Source: Typhlomys cinereus
Taxonomy: Eukaryota; Chordata; Mammalia; Rodentia; Platacanthomyidae
Length of the DNA: 64,000 nt
Assembly (NCBI GenBank): GCA_023101885.1
Contig: JALPQD010000830.1
Span: 434,001-498,000 of the forward strand
Reading direction: 5' to 3'
This document shows, one piece after another, positions 35,386-47,384 of the stretch (positions are counted from its first letter, which is position 1; every line of letters starts with the position of its first letter). Made by a program: the position numbers and the translations under genes. The notes under the pieces were generated by a model, which ran no database searches, had not been told where the DNA came from, and saw only the letters and a list, made by a program, of their open reading frames with translations.

Positions 35386-35744
35386 GTTTTCACCAGCTTT
35401 TATCCAACATACTCCTGAAGACAGCTGATCTTGTGGATCAGACACTTGATTTTTGCAGTTTATGGCGAGGGTTCTCCTTGTTAACCCATCTGCTGGTTTT
35501 GTGATTGAAGTCTAGTTTCATAAACTTTGCAAAACTCTAACCTCTGTATACATCTCCTTGGAATTTTTTTTTCTCATCTATTTGCCCAAATTGTCAGTCC
35601 TCCTTCTTTCCTCTTTGTTTTATACACTAAGATTTTGGGTTTTGTTTCCATGTGTATGTAAGAGATGGTACATGCTTGTGGTGTATGCACATTTATATGT
35701 ACACGTGCATGTGTGTGTGAAAGCCTGAGATGGACAACTGTTCT

Positions 35745-36000
35745 GTCTTACTCTTTTTGTGTGTGTGCACATGTGCGCCTATGTTTGTCTGTGTGTGTGT
35801 ATGCGCGCACACATGCGCGCCTGTGGAGGCCCAAGGTGGACATCAGGAATCACCTTGGATTGTTCAATCCTCTTACTGCTTTGCTCTTGGGTTTCCCAGG
35901 CCGGAAGTGCAGCTGCCACCATTTCTGCCTGATGGTTTTCACAAGGGATCCGAGATCCAAACAAAGATCCTTGTGCAGCATCTCTCTAACCCCTACCTTA
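35745..36000 (-). mobile_element. B2-superfamily SINE (diverged)
   Basis: The left TG-rich tail carries 'gcgcgc' steps (35805-35822), and the body has 'gaggcccaaggtggacatcagg'. The head is eroded ('agcatctctctaaccc'). Confidence 0.78.
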
Positions 36001-36171
36001 TTCTTTTGAACACAGTCTCTAATCAAACCCCAAGCTTACCAGTAGGGCTAGTCTGGCTAACCCTGAGGATCCCTAGTCTCTTTCTTGCAAGTCTAGAATT
36101 ACAGGTGGGCTACCACTCCCACCTAGCATTTTATGTGGAGATCTGAACCTCTAGTCCTTTGGCTTGTACAG

Positions 36172-36598
36172 TGTTGCAGTTTGCCTGCATGGTTGCTGAT
36201 AAATGTCCATCATACGGCCTAAAGGAACAAGGGGTTTATTGTATCTTACGATTATCTGGTTATAGTTCTCAGTTCAGCTTGACAGGAGAACTCACACTAA
36301 CACCAAGGCTGAGGGAACTGCCCACACCATCTCCACATAATAGCTGAGAGAGGGATGATCCTTACTTGCCAGATTAGTATGTCTGAGCAAGGCCAAGTGT
36401 ACAAAAGGATGCCAACTCTCTCAACAGCTATCTGTATTTTATTCCAGGGCCTAGTCCCACCCACCATAGGCTGGGCCTTCCCCATCAGCTAGACAATCTC
36501 CTGCAGGTTTGCTCTGGGCATAACCACTAATTCTCCACAAATGTGCCCAGAGTTCAAACCCTTAACTGTCAGGTTGACGCCTGTGCCTAACTATGACA
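36172..36598 (-). mobile_element. Solo LTR, ERVL-type (copy 3 of 5)
   Basis: The reverse copy is flanked by perfect 5-bp duplications 'tacag' at 36167-36171 and 36599-36603. On the plus strand it opens 'tgttgcagtttgcctgcat' and closes 'taactatgaca', so TG...CA termini are intact. Confidence 0.92.
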
Positions 36599-36953
36599 TA
36601 CAGCAAGTGCTTAACTTCTCAGCTACCTCCCCAGCAAGCTGTGGTTTTTCACTAATGTATTTGTTTACATACTTGTAAACAATACTTGCTCTTTGATTAC
36701 TTTATAGGCAGTTGTAGTGGTAATGGATATTATACTAATAGAAATCACACAAATGTAGCATCTTGGTTTTTTGCTTATGTATGTGTGAATGGTATGTGAG
36801 GTAAAAATGTGTATATGCACGTTGTGTGCCTATGGAGACCTGAAATTGGTATCTGGTGTCCTTCTCTATCACTCAAAAGTTCCCATAGTCTTTAACACTT
36901 CCATAATTGTTCAGCAGTGTACCCATAAAGTCTCTAAAGAGATTCTGGCCATG

Positions 36954-37737
36954 ATTTTTTTCCCCAATCATACAAGCTTAATAGGTACCCCGGTCCTCTC
37001 CCTCCCTCCACCCTTCCCCAGTCCCCCGCCTTGCACTCTTCCCCCCTTTTCCCCTTCCTTTCACCCCCTCCCTCCCCTTCTCCCAGTGCTTCCCCTTCCC
37101 CCCCTCCCATCCCCTGGAGCATCCTTTTGTGTAAATGCCAAACCTCCCTCTGAATCCTCTACCCTAGTGAGATGTAAGGACTCAGTAGCATAGCCCAGAG
37201 CCCTTTCTTGGGCTCCCTGTTAGTATGGGTACACTACCATGACTATTAATCCTTTGCCTCTAAGGATCCTAGTGCCTGTGATCCATGCTAGACTTTGGGG
37301 GATTGTTGACATGTCAGTCATTGTGCAGGTCATGCAAAGTCCGATTATGGCTGCTACCGCCCTAACTTGTGTGGAGTGTCGTGCATATCGTTGGTCCTTC
37401 CCATCTTTAGGCTCTTACAATCTAGCCACCCCCCTCTTCCACAAATTTCCCTGAGCTTTAGGATGGGGAGATACCTGGCTGGTCTGGTTCTAGGTGATTA
37501 ATGTAGGGTCTTTGGTGTTCTGAATTATGGTTTGTGGTTGATTTCAGTTTTGCTTTCCCTGCACTGCCCTTGGCTCCATCCTGATTGGTATTGGAGGTCA
37601 CCTCCTAACCAAAGATAAAAGGCTATTTAAATGGAGTCTTACTATAAGAGGAGATTCAAGGGTAGATAGAATAGGAGTAGGAGACCGCAGTGAGGGGGGT
37701 TTAATGTCCCATTTGCAGGATGATTACCATCTATCTG
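36954..37737 (-). mobile_element. LINE-1 3' UTR with 15-bp target-site duplication
   Basis: 784 nt of 3' UTR in minus orientation ('cctattaagcttgtatgatt' at the left end). The flanks 'gagattctggccatg' at 36939-36953 and 37738-37752 are identical. It has no coding sequence. Confidence 0.95.
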
Positions 37738-37771
37738 GAGATTCTGGCCATGTTTTAAACTGTGGGTCCTT

Positions 37772-38050
37772 GGGCTGGAGAGGTGGCTCAGGGGTTAAGC
37801 CTCCGCCTTGCAGGCAGAAGGTCCTGAGTTCGGATCCCAGATCCCACATATAGACGCCAGGCAGAAGTGGGGGCGGCCTGCGCTTCTGGTCCTGGTAGGG
37901 CGGAGCCTGTGAATCCCGGGGCAGAAGGAGGTGGAGGCGTCCATGGTGGTTTGCGAATTCGTCCGTGGTTCTACACACACACACACACACACACACACGC
38001 ACGCACACGCACATGCGCACAGTTGAATAAATAATAATAATAAAAAAATT
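37772..38050 (+). mobile_element. B2-superfamily SINE, young, with 19-bp target-site duplication
   Basis: This 279-nt complete copy is the best-delimited SINE in the window. 'ttttaaactgtgggtcctt' lies at 37753-37771 and again at 38051-38069. It runs from 'gggctggagaggtggctcagg' through the (CA)n tail to 'gttgaataaataataataat'. Confidence 0.96.
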
Positions 38051-38104
38051 TTTTAAACTGTGGGTCCTTATAGCATAACAGTCAAATTAAATGCTTCCAA
38101 CATA

Positions 38105-38415
38105 GGGCTGGAGAGACGGCTCATGGGGTTAAAGATTGCATCAAAAGCAGAAGGACCTGAGTTTGGATACCAGATCTCGTGTAAAAATGTCAGGCAGAAA
38201 TGGCATTGGTCTGTACTTTCAATTCTGGAAGGTGGAACCTGGGAAATCCCAGAACAAAGCAAAGAGGAGATAGAGCAATCCAGGATGATTCCTGAAGTTT
38301 CCCTTGGGCCTTCACAAGCACACATAGTCCCTTCTGATATATACATATATACATACATACACACACACATTCATATATACATACATATATACATATATAC
38401 ATCCATAATATATAT
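38105..38415 (+). mobile_element. B2-superfamily SINE, older, with CATA-rich tail
   Basis: The head 'agggctggagagacggctca' is followed by a body with 'ggaaatcccagaacaaagc' and a tail that has turned into 'catatatacatac' repeats (38340-38405). Confidence 0.85.
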
Positions 38416-38429
38416 AAATGGGATCTGTG

Positions 38430-38750
38430 TAACTTTTTAAATTATTTTTTTCCAGTTTTACAAACATAAAGAGTGGTTGTTCCTTCTCCCTTTCTTTCCC
38501 CCATCCTCCCTCCTGACTTTCTCTTTCACCCTCCCCTCCCTTCACTAATCCGTCCCTCTGCCTCCTACCCTCCTGCCTGTTTGCTTGTGTGGGCCCCAGC
38601 ATTCCCTTTAGGGTATCTGTTCTAGTAGGGCTCGGGCCTCTGTGGCAGATTAAACAGCCCTTCCTTGGGTAGACCCACTAACAGCGACATTCTAGCCTTA
38701 GCTCCTAAGGTTCCCCCGTATGTAATTATTTCTCCTGAGTTCCAACATAC
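38430..38750 (-). mobile_element. Older L1 3'-end fragment
   Basis: The left end 'cagttttacaaacataaaga' is followed by C/T-rich blocks, with 'gggccccagcattcccttta' further right. A similar arrangement is seen at 12935-13200. ERVK LTR copy B inserted at its right edge. Confidence 0.65.
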
Positions 38751-38761
38751 ATGGCATCCAG

Positions 38762-39569
38762 TGTGGGACCCACCCAGGAATTACCCCAGGGCATAGCTGA
38801 GCACATGGGACCAAAGATGGCAATGAGAGCTAGTGTCCTGGGCATAACCCTGATCGCATTACAGAGAGCTCTAATTGGCTTTTAGAAGTTGACCTGCCTT
38901 CCTTACTGAGATACGTTGAGTCTGACCTGTAAGGCTTTGCATGCTGTGTTGACCTTTGACATAATTGGCTGCCCGTTTCGCGCCTTATGGTCCTTTGTCT
39001 ATATAAGCTGGGTTTTTTTGTTGGTTTTTTTTTTTTTTGTTTTTTTTAATATTATATTTTGAATTGTCTTTAAAACTAAGTCACCAATGTTCTTTCTTTT
39101 TTTTTAATTTTTTATTATTATTATTATTTATTCAACTGTGTGCATATGCGTGTGTATGTGCGCACGCGTGTGTGTGTGTGTGTATGTGTGTGTAGAACCA
39201 CGGACGAATTCGCGAACCATCATGGACGCCTCCGCCTCCTCCTTGTTTACTCTGCCCAGGGATTCACAGGCTCCGCCCTACCAGTGCCAGAAGCGCAGGC
39301 CGCCCCCGCTTCCGCTTGGCGTCTATACGTGGGATCTGGGATCCAAACTCAGGACCTTCCGCCAGGTGGAGGCTTAACCCCTGAGCCACCTCTCCAGCCC
39401 CTATAAGCTGTTTTGTTACCCCCAATAAACGAGATTTGCTCTGACAAACTCCCCATTGTGTCCAAGTCTCTGGAGTTGAGGTGGAGGAACGACGGTGAAC
39501 TTGCCTTTCTCCGTCCTGACGACCTGGAGTCGTCCCCTAGTGTGTGTGGGGGGGGTGGAGAACGCCACA
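38762..39569 (+). mobile_element. Solo LTR, ERVK (IAP-like) type, copy B, interrupted by a SINE
   Basis: 'atccag' at 38756-38761 and 39570-39575 is a perfect 6-bp duplication. Without the insert at 39011-39401 the LTR is about 417 nt, matching copy C. TATATAAG is at 39000 and AATAAA at about 39424; the insert separates them. Confidence 0.92.
39085..39401 (-). mobile_element. B2-superfamily SINE inside LTR copy B
   Basis: The young reverse copy has an A/T-rich tail ('ttattattattatttattc') and a TG run. 'tataagctg' at 39002-39010 and 39402-39410 marks the target duplication. A further ~75 nt of T-rich sequence (39011-39084) lies between the left duplication and the SINE tail, probably an expanded tail. 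Confidence 0.9.
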
Positions 39570-40244
39570 ATCCAGTTTATGTTCCTATTCCAAACTTCAC
39601 TGGGGAATGAGGGCACAACAAGGAAATATTGGACTAAAGCAAAATCAAAACCCAGCAAGGCAAACACCAAACCCTGCAGTTCCATGTCTGGCCTGTGGGA
39701 CTCATCTAGGGTCCAAAAAAACAAGAGTAGTCTTGCCCTCTGGCTCCACCAGCTGAGTCAGTTAGGCTCTCTTGGGCCGGCTCTGCTTCGTGCTTTCAAC
39801 ATTCCTTAACAGATGTCCTGTGGTCCTGACGTGTCCAACATCCCAGGGTCTTCCATCGCAACTTAGGCTTCTACTTCCCCACTTCACACAACCTTTAATG
39901 CTCCTTGCAGGTGTCCAACCTGGCTCCACATCGCCTTCCCAGCCTCTCCAGCCTGCTGAAGCCTAGAAACCCTCCCTCGGGTCTGCCATGCCTACATATC
40001 ACCAGCACCGTGTAGACATCACTGTCAAGTTCTGCTGCCAGACCGAGACACAGTGGCTGTGGCCTCCGTCTGTGTGGGTAGCTGTATTCTATTAGGAAAA
40101 ACCTCCCATGCTTTGTCAGGTTGGACTCTCCCTTCATGTCATTTCCATCAGCTCCCATTAGAGCCTTCACTGAGTCAGGTCTTATTCTCAGAACACCTTT
40201 GCTATTTTTCTAGTGTAGAGAATGAAGTTTCTCTTTGTGTTTGT

Positions 40245-40292
<48 letters not shown>

Positions 40293-40472
40293 AAAACACT
40301 CCAAGAAAAGTAAAGTAAATTAACACTTGCTCACAGTTCAAGGGTACATGAGACTTTCCATGATCTCCAACATCCAGAGGGCTTCTTGCAACTTAGTCTT
40401 CTTCACTGCTTCACACAACACCTTCTTGGGGCCTCCTTGGAGGGACACTGAACCAGATGTGAATTACCTGGC

Positions 40473-40895
40473 TGTTGCAGTTCGCTGCATGGTTGCTGAT
40501 AAATCACCATTAAAGTGCGTAAGGGAATAAGGTGTTTGTCTCTTATGATTACTGATTACAGTTCATAATCCAGCTTGATGGGAGAGCATGCAGCAACACC
40601 AGGGCCGAGGGAACTGGCCACACCATCTCTGCATAATGGCTGAGAAAAGGACGATCCTTACTTGCCAGACCAACATGTCTACCCAAGTATACACAAGGAT
40701 GCCAACTCTCTCAACCAGATCTCTGTCTTTTATTCCAGGGCCTAGTCCCACCCACCATGGGCTGGGCCTTCCCCATCAGCTAGACAATCTCTTACAGGTT
40801 TGCTCTGGGCTTAACTCAACCACTAATTCTCTACAAATGTGCCCAGAGCTCAAAACCCTCAACTGTCAAGTTGACACCTGTGCCCAACTGTAACA
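40473..40895 (-). mobile_element. Solo LTR, ERVL-type (copy 4 of 5)
   Basis: Flanked by 'ctggc' at 40468-40472 and 40896-40900 (perfect 5-bp duplication); 423 nt. A (GT)n run at 40245-40289 lies just outside. Confidence 0.92.
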
Positions 40896-41129
40896 CTGGC
40901 GTCAGATGTTCTCTGAATGTGTAGAGCAACACTCCATGTCTTGCATCTTTCATACCTGCAAAACTAGTACAGCGTTAGCAACACTGTGAAGTTCAGCTGT
41001 CAGCTAGAGATGTAATTGGTGCTGTTGTACCACAGCTGTGTCACCCCTTGTGTGCTGAACCAGAAAACACTTTCCTGGGTAGTTGCTTTCAAGGATGGGA
41101 GCCCCTTCGGCTGAAGTGAGTTCATACTC

Positions 41130-41325
41130 AAGTCAGCTTACACCTCAACAGACAGAAGCCTTTGCTTTTTGCTTTGCTGTGGTGTTTCCAGGCTCCCTCT
41201 TCCAGAGTCAGAGGTGCAGGCCGTCACCATTTCCACCTGGCATTTTCACTTGGGATCTGAGATCCAAACTCAGGTCCCTCTGCTTGGCAAGGCAGAGACT
41301 TAACCCTGAATCATCTCTCCAGTTC
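41130..41325 (-). mobile_element. B2-superfamily SINE, 3'-truncated
   Basis: The body from 'tttgctgtggtgtttccagg' to the head complement 'cttaaccctgaatcatctctccagttcc' is present. The TG tail is missing on the left. Confidence 0.78.
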
Positions 41326-41909
41326 CCCATTTTCTATATTAAGTATTTTTCCTTATGCTGTTATAAAATAGCCTGATCAAAGCAACTTCAAGAAGAAAGG
41401 TGCTGCAATAAATCAATACTTAGACCTAGATGAAAATCATGACCATAGATGAAAGACTATGACCATGACATAGCCAAAACGATGTCCTGTCTTTAAAAAG
41501 TCCATTACTTTTGGACGTCACCAAATTTCTCAGAACAGGGGAAGCATGCATGCAGAGTCTTTGCCATAGTATCAACTCAGCAGCCCCTAGTCTTGTGCCC
41601 GGTAAAGACCTTGTTCCCCTCTGAAGCAGTGAGTCGGGTCTATGCAGCCAATCTTTTCCCAGCATGCTGGTTTTCTACACTACTGACCATAATGGCCCAC
41701 TGAGCTCTGTTTAGGCATTCCAGGCCTTTCCTAGCCCAAAGTTCCAAACCGTATCATATTCCTCCTACAAACCAGCCCCAAAGGCCTAACAACCGCATTA
41801 ATACACAAGCAAGGGGATTCAGTCCTCACTACAGAGAGTGAAACCACCGACCCTCTTTATCTTGAGCATTGCGTTGCTTAACTTCTACATCTGAATTTGT
41901 CACTTGCTT

Positions 41910-42285
41910 TTTTTTTCTTTCATGTATGTAGGTATAGAGTACTTGCATGTGGATGAGTGTATATGTTTGTGAAGATGTACATACACAAGTGCACTTGAGT
42001 CTGTGTGCTGCAGAGGCCCAAGGGTGATATCAGGAATTATCCTTGATCTCTCTTCCACCTTACTGTTGTGAGCCTGGGTCTCTGATTAATCTCAAAGCAC
42101 ATCATTAGGGCTAGTCTAGCCAGCTTGCTCTGGAATTTCTAGGCTGTGCCTTCCAGGGCTAGAATTAGGCAGGCTACCACTATACCCTCCTGACATTTTT
42201 AAGTGCAGGTAAGAAAAGTTAAGTACTTTACAGATAGCAGCCAAATTCAATAACCTTTGTGCCACACTTGGAGATATCTGTATTA
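41910..42285 (-). mobile_element. B2-superfamily SINE, heavily diverged
   Basis: The tail and body match ('gaggcccaagggtgatatcagg', 41013 nt after the corresponding block of the first copies). The right half contains an extra 'tctctgattaatctcaaagcac' segment and a weak head. It may be two overlapping elements. Confidence 0.6.
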
Positions 42286-42539
42286 GAGAGCACAGATAAA
42301 CTATTTCTCTGATTGTTTTCTTTTTCACATAATTTTGGGATGTTATTAATGTTTTTCACTTTTTGAAGTACTTTTAATATTATTTATTAGTATGTTTATT
42401 ATTAAAGTATTTTTATTTCTCCTTCTGTCTTTAATTTTATTTATAATTTTCTTTATTTTGTCATTGAGTCTATATGATCTCTTGATTTTTTTTCCCTTTT
42501 CTAGGCATTAACCTTTTCTCCTATTTTTATTTTTCTGAT

Positions 42540-42800
42540 ACAAGCTGAAGAGATGGCTCAAGAGTTTAAGACTCTGCCTCACAAGCAGAAGGACTTGAAT
42601 TCAGATCCCAGACTCCATGTAAAAACACCAGGCGAAAATGGTGGCTGGCATTTCTGGTCCTGGAAGGTGAAGGCTGGGAAAACCTAGAGCAAAGCCACAA
42701 GGAGCTAGAACAATCTAGGATGGCTAAAATCACCCTTCAGCCTCCACAGACACACACAGTGTCCTTTGATACCCCCCCACACTCAGGGAAAATAATTTAC
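42540..42800 (+). mobile_element. B2-superfamily SINE
   Basis: The forward copy has the head 'caagctgaagagatggctca', B-box equivalent 'gaattcagatccc' and CA tail 'cacacacagtgtcc'; the end is eroded. Confidence 0.82.
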
Positions 42801-42851
42801 TTTTCTATTATATAATCTTCTTTTCCCTTTTCATGATCCCCCCCCATTGTC

Positions 42852-43118
42852 TCATGCTGTGCACATGTATGTGGGTACGTGTACAAGGAGGCATTTGAAT
42901 GTCTGTGCCTGAGGAGGTCCCAGGGTGACATAGGGAATCATCCTGAATTTCTCTCCTTATCATTTTTGCTTTGGAGTTCCCAGGCTCTGCCTTCCAGGGC
43001 AGGATTGTACGCTGCTGTCACTTCTGCCCAGCATATTTATGTGCGATCTGAGAATCTGAACTCAGTCCTTTAGCTCGCAAAGCAAAGGCTTTAACCCCTG
43101 GGCCATCTCTCTAGGCTT
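42852..43118 (-). mobile_element. B2-superfamily SINE
   Basis: Reverse copy closing with 'tttaacccctgggccatctctctaggc'. Together with the forward copy at 42540 it forms a tail-to-tail pair. Confidence 0.82.
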
Positions 43119-43189
43119 TGTCTCAGTGTTTTCATTATTCCTTTACATTCATTAAAATTTACCTTCACAGCTTATTTCAGATATTGTGC

Positions 43190-43340
43190 ATGTCTATTCT
43201 ATGGGGCAGTCAGTGTGCCCCCACCCCCGTGTTAGCTCATGTTTCCCTATAGAGCTAAGGATGACCTTGAACTTTGATCCTCTTGCTCCACCTTTAACAT
43301 TCCCGTCAGTGTAGGTGTATGCCATCATGTTCGGGTTACG
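43190..43340 (-). mobile_element. B1-like SINE (diverged)
   Basis: 'gttagctcatgtttccctatag...ctaaggatgaccttgaactttgatcctcttgctccacc...gtgtaggtgtatgcca' is the reverse complement layout of a B1/7SL-type SINE. Confidence 0.65.
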
Positions 43341-43344
43341 TATT

Positions 43345-44445
43345 ACTTGGGATCAAACTCTAAGCTTCACCCATGCTAGGAAAGCAGTGTGTCTGTTTTT
43401 AAAAGAGAGCAACCAGTGGCAGTCACACCACAGTGCAGGTGGGGGGTTAAAGGACAGCTTTGGAAGTCAGGTCTTTCCTTCCATCATGACAGGGACTCCA
43501 GGTGGAGATTGAATTCAAGTCACCAAGTTTGCACACAGACACCTTTATCCACTGACCATCATCACACTGACCCCAGTCATCAACTTTCATGTTACTTCAT
43601 TTCTAAATTATGTTCATTTTTATGTTCTTGTTGGTACAGCAGATTGTTTTCTCCTCTCTGAGGATATTAATTGATATCAAGGCTATAAGTGAAGGCTGCT
43701 TGCTAGGGAAATCTCTTATATAAAATGGAAGAAGTGTTTTACCTAAACAGTTAGACAAATGGCAGTATAGAAACTCACACTTTGTGAAGGAAAGGAAAAT
43801 TGGTGACTCTTCCAAAAGCCAAGAGCTCTAATAACTAAATCCCAAATAATGGAAGCAGATGAAATATCAGGCATGCAATTGAGAAGGTTAGATTTTGTAA
43901 TTATCAACAGGCTCAAAAAGTAATCTGGTAAATGGGTGAACAAGTCAACTTAATGCTTCTGTGAAAAATTCAGAATCATAGATGAGAACTTGATTATTAT
44001 AGATATATTTGGATAGATATAGATATATGGATATATATCTTAGAAGGTCTATAAATGAAAGCCTTATTGGAAAGCTGAAATGGAATAGGTCATGTGACAG
44101 AGACACCACCAGAGATTAACAACAATACTTGGGAATTATTACTATTTTCACAAGTACAAAGGAAAACAGTGCTGTCATGACCACAACACTTTTAAGTCCC
44201 ACTAGTTATGTAAGAGATCCAAACTTTCTTCTTGTATGGTGGCAGGATTTGCAGCCAGGGCCTTGCATACACTAGCCAAGCCCTGCACGTCTGAGTTTCA
44301 TCTTCAGTGAATGAAGTATCCTTTCTTTATGTGAACAATGAACATGGCAAGAAGGAAATCAGGAAAGCACTGTCATTTACAGTATCCTGAAGAAAACTAA
44401 ACCATGTGGAACTACTTCTAAACAAGAGGGCGCAAAGACTCAGGA
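43345..44445. other. Intron of gene B, nothing recognised
   Basis: About 1.1 kb with only short frames. 43980-44045 is an A/T-rich 'gatatagatata' simple-sequence stretch. A diverged SINE fragment may lie at 43400-43570 ('tttatccactgaccatcat'). Confidence 0.35.
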
Positions 44446-44449
44446 CAAA

Positions 44450-45125
44450 GAAATGGCTCAATGGTTAAAGCATTTGCTGCACAAGCAAAGGAATCAGATC
44501 CCACAAGAAATGTCAGATGGGTGTGACACTCCACTTCTACCTTGGGATACAGAGACTAGAAATCCCTAGAGCCAACTCACTAGCCAGAAAAGTCCAAATG
44601 GTGAGCTCTGGACTTGATTAGAGACCCTGTCTAGAAAAAGTAAAGTGGAAGAGTGGTCAAGGATGGTTCCCCATATTAACCTTGGGCCTGTACACACATG
44701 TACACACTCTGAATCATAAACATACACATGTGTACATAACCCCACACATGCACATGAAAATGGATAAATAAAAAATTTTAAAGACTACAACTCTTCAAGT
44801 TAATGATAAAAGAAATTAAAAGGGCTGGAGAGATGGCTCAGGGGTTAAGACTCTGCCTTATAAGCAGAAGGGACTGAGTTTGGATACCAGGTCCCGAGTG
44901 AAAACACAAAGTAGAAATAAATGGTGGAAACCTGTACTTCCGGCTCTGGTGGGCAGAGTCTGGGAAATCCCGAAGCTAAGCAAGAAGAAGGTAGAAGCAA
45001 TCCAGGATGATTCCCAAAGTCACCCTTGGTCCTCCACAGGGATACATAGTGCCCACTGATATACACACACACACTGAATGAACAAACGAATGAATGAACA
45101 AATGAACAAAGTTTTTAATTAGAAA
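44450..45125 (+). mobile_element. Two adjacent B2-superfamily SINEs, same orientation
   Basis: 44450-44785 is an old copy ('acaaagaaatggctcaatgg' head, 'tacacacatgtacacactc' tail). 44822-45125 is a better preserved one ('gggctggagagatggctcag' head, 'acacacacactgaatgaaca' tail with ATGAACAA repeats). Confidence 0.82.
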
Positions 45126-45189
45126 AAAAAGAAAGTAAAAGACAGGAATGAGAAAGGACCTCACATGTTCATGTATCACCGGAATTGAT

Positions 45190-45665
45190 AGGCAGATTTA
45201 TTTTGAGATGGGGTTTTATGAGGCTCATGTTAGCCCGAAACTATGTAGCTAAGCATGACTTTGAACTTATGATTCTCCTATTTATATCCCCAAATCCCTA
45301 AATATTGGTCTGTCTTGAGCCTCCATAACAAGCTGGAAAATGTGTTTTTTTATTTTCCCTAAATGAGACAAATCTACAGATTTAGTGCAATCCCCTAAAA
45401 TTTCAACATATGAAATTTATGAAATTCCTTTATGACTTGTAAAGGTCATACAGAAGAAACAACCCAGGGTTAGGGTTGTGGCTCTGTAGGTACAGGGATT
45501 GTCTGTCATGCACAGTCACTCTGACTAAATACAGTGGTAGTGCACACCTTTAATTCTGTCAGTCAGGAGAGAGAGGCAAGAGGGTCAGGAGTTCAAAACT
45601 ATCTTTGTCTACATAGGGAGCTCAAAGCCAGCCTCAGCTATGTGAGAGCTTGTCTTTAAAAATAA
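45190..45665. mobile_element. Two B1-like SINEs in inverted orientation
   Basis: 45190-45310 reads as a reverse B1 ('ttattttgagatggggtttt...tatgtagctaagcatgactttgaactt'). 45520-45665 is a forward B1 ('gtggtagtgcacacctttaattctg...caggagttcaaaactatctttg...gcttgtctttaaaaataaa'). A purine-rich stretch follows to 45715. Confidence 0.75.
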
Positions 45666-46184
45666 AAGGAAGGGAAGGAGAAAGGAGGGAATAAAGGGAA
45701 GGAGGAGGAACAGAAAACACCTAAGTAACCAAAGAATCTCTGGATGGAAAAAGCATTACTGAAGATATCACAATACATCTTCCCAACTACGTGGCAGAAC
45801 AGTATCAACACAAGTAGCAAGACACTTCCCCCCAAAGGGTAAGTCCCAAAGAATACAAAGAATTAGAGGATGACCCAGAATATTTTCATACAGTCATAGC
45901 TATCCAGTTTTCAAAAAAAAACACCAACAGCAAAAATTACCAAGAAGTTAATATCCATATATGGAAAAATTATACTAAATCCCTATATTTCACCCTCTAC
46001 AAAAGCAATTATTTCAAACAACTTAACCAGGAGGTAATGAAAGAGATGTGCAAAAAAATTGGTAATGGGAGATTCAGGGAGAAGTTGTCTTCTAGACTGG
46101 GAGAGAAATAATTTACCAATAATTATACAATCATCATGAAATCCTATGGAGTGTTTTTGGCTGCATCTCATTGAGAAGTAAACT

Positions 46185-46185
46185 A

Positions 46186-46223
<38 letters not shown>

Positions 46224-46384
46224 TATCAGAGGGCACTATGTGTGCCTGTGGAAGCCCAGGAGTGACTTCGGCCAAAGTACAGGCCACCACCATTTCCACC
46301 TGGAGTTTTTACTGTGGGATCTGAGATCCAAACTTTCTGCTTGGAACTGAGAGGCTTAATCCCTGAGCCATTTCTCCAGCCCTG
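46185..46384 (-). mobile_element. B2-superfamily SINE with internal deletion
   Basis: The (TG)n tail (46190-46226) and both ends are present, but the middle of the body is shortened to about 200 nt total. The head complement 'cttaatccctgagccatttctccagccc' is clear. Confidence 0.85.
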
Positions 46385-46486
46385 AAGTTAACTAATTTAA
46401 ACACACATAGAAAGAAATCATATTTCCTTAGCCAACTTCCCATTAAAAGAGTGTTTTTGACAATGACTTTATCATTTTTCATTTAA

Positions 46487-46672
46487 AAGTTTTTTTTTTA
46501 ATTTTCGAATTATGTATTTACTAGAGAGAGAGCTGGTGAGCGCATGCTACCTCACATATGTGGAGATCAGAGAAAAACTCTGAGAAGTTAGTTCTCTCCT
46601 TCTATTGTGTAGGCTGTCAGGATCCAGTGTAGGTCGCCAGGTTTGTGTTCAAAGTGCTTTAACCCTCTGATA
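46487..46672 (-). mobile_element. Short B2-like SINE
   Basis: Same short type as 31920: 'gagagagagctggtgagcgcatgc' near the tail, 'gtgtaggtcgccaggtttg' further right, head eroded. Confidence 0.65.
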
Positions 46673-47108
46673 ATTTAAGTGACTTATAAGAAAGTCATCC
46701 TCTTTCACATGTGAGAGATGTACTGTAGCATGCCTAATATATCTGCTAATATACATGGCAGGGGAAAAAAACAACTATGCGGAAAGCAATAGCTGAGAAG
46801 ATGGTGAGAAGTTTGTCTCCATATGGAGATAATTTTATAATAAAATTATAAACAATATGTAAAATAAAATTTATTTGGCAGAATAAAAGAAAACAGCAGA
46901 GACAGATATAAGTTATCATGGCAGTATCTGTTAGAGTATTGTTATGCTAATACAGGGATAAAATTCATGAAGTTGTCTTAAGTCAATTCCATGGACCATG
47001 TAAAATTTAAATGGGGAATAGAAGATCCTGCTTTACTTTTATGATAGCACTGAATAATTGACATTTATATGTTATTGATAGGTTGTGATGATTTCAATAT
47101 CATTTTAG

Positions 47109-47218
47109 ATGTTCCCAGAGAAAATGCCCTGATTGAGGGCAGCCATGAATATCAACACGGACCAATACGGCAGTTGGAAAACACCAGCAGCAATACATCA
47201 AATGAAGACAAGGTTGAT
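47109..47218 (+). CDS. Gene B: 110-nt linker exon
   Basis: The acceptor (tcattttag) and donor (gtaagt) are intact. The open frame enters after two bases (VPRENALIEGSHEY...) and ends KVD in phase 0, matching the first codons (AAG ATT CAC) of the finger exon at 48080. Length and phase are identical to 5218-5327 in gene A, and residues are shared at the start and end (for example the NTSNEDK / NIPNEEI region). It lies 16 kb after the KRAB-A exon. Confidence 0.75.
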
Positions 47219-47384
47219 GTAAGTAAAACATTCATGTGAGCTTAAGCTGTGTTTCAACCTTGAACTAAAAGTGGAAACTATTCAAGACAGCATCTACTGC
47301 CTCTTCATGGTAAGCTTTGCACACCTGAGTCTATAACAATCAAAGTCCACAGTGTTACTCAATGTACTTGATTGTGTATATCCT

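Noticed and set aside
37772..37860. tRNA-like A and B boxes
   Set aside because: They belong to the tRNA-derived SINE head; there is no cloverleaf with acceptor stem and anticodon loop.
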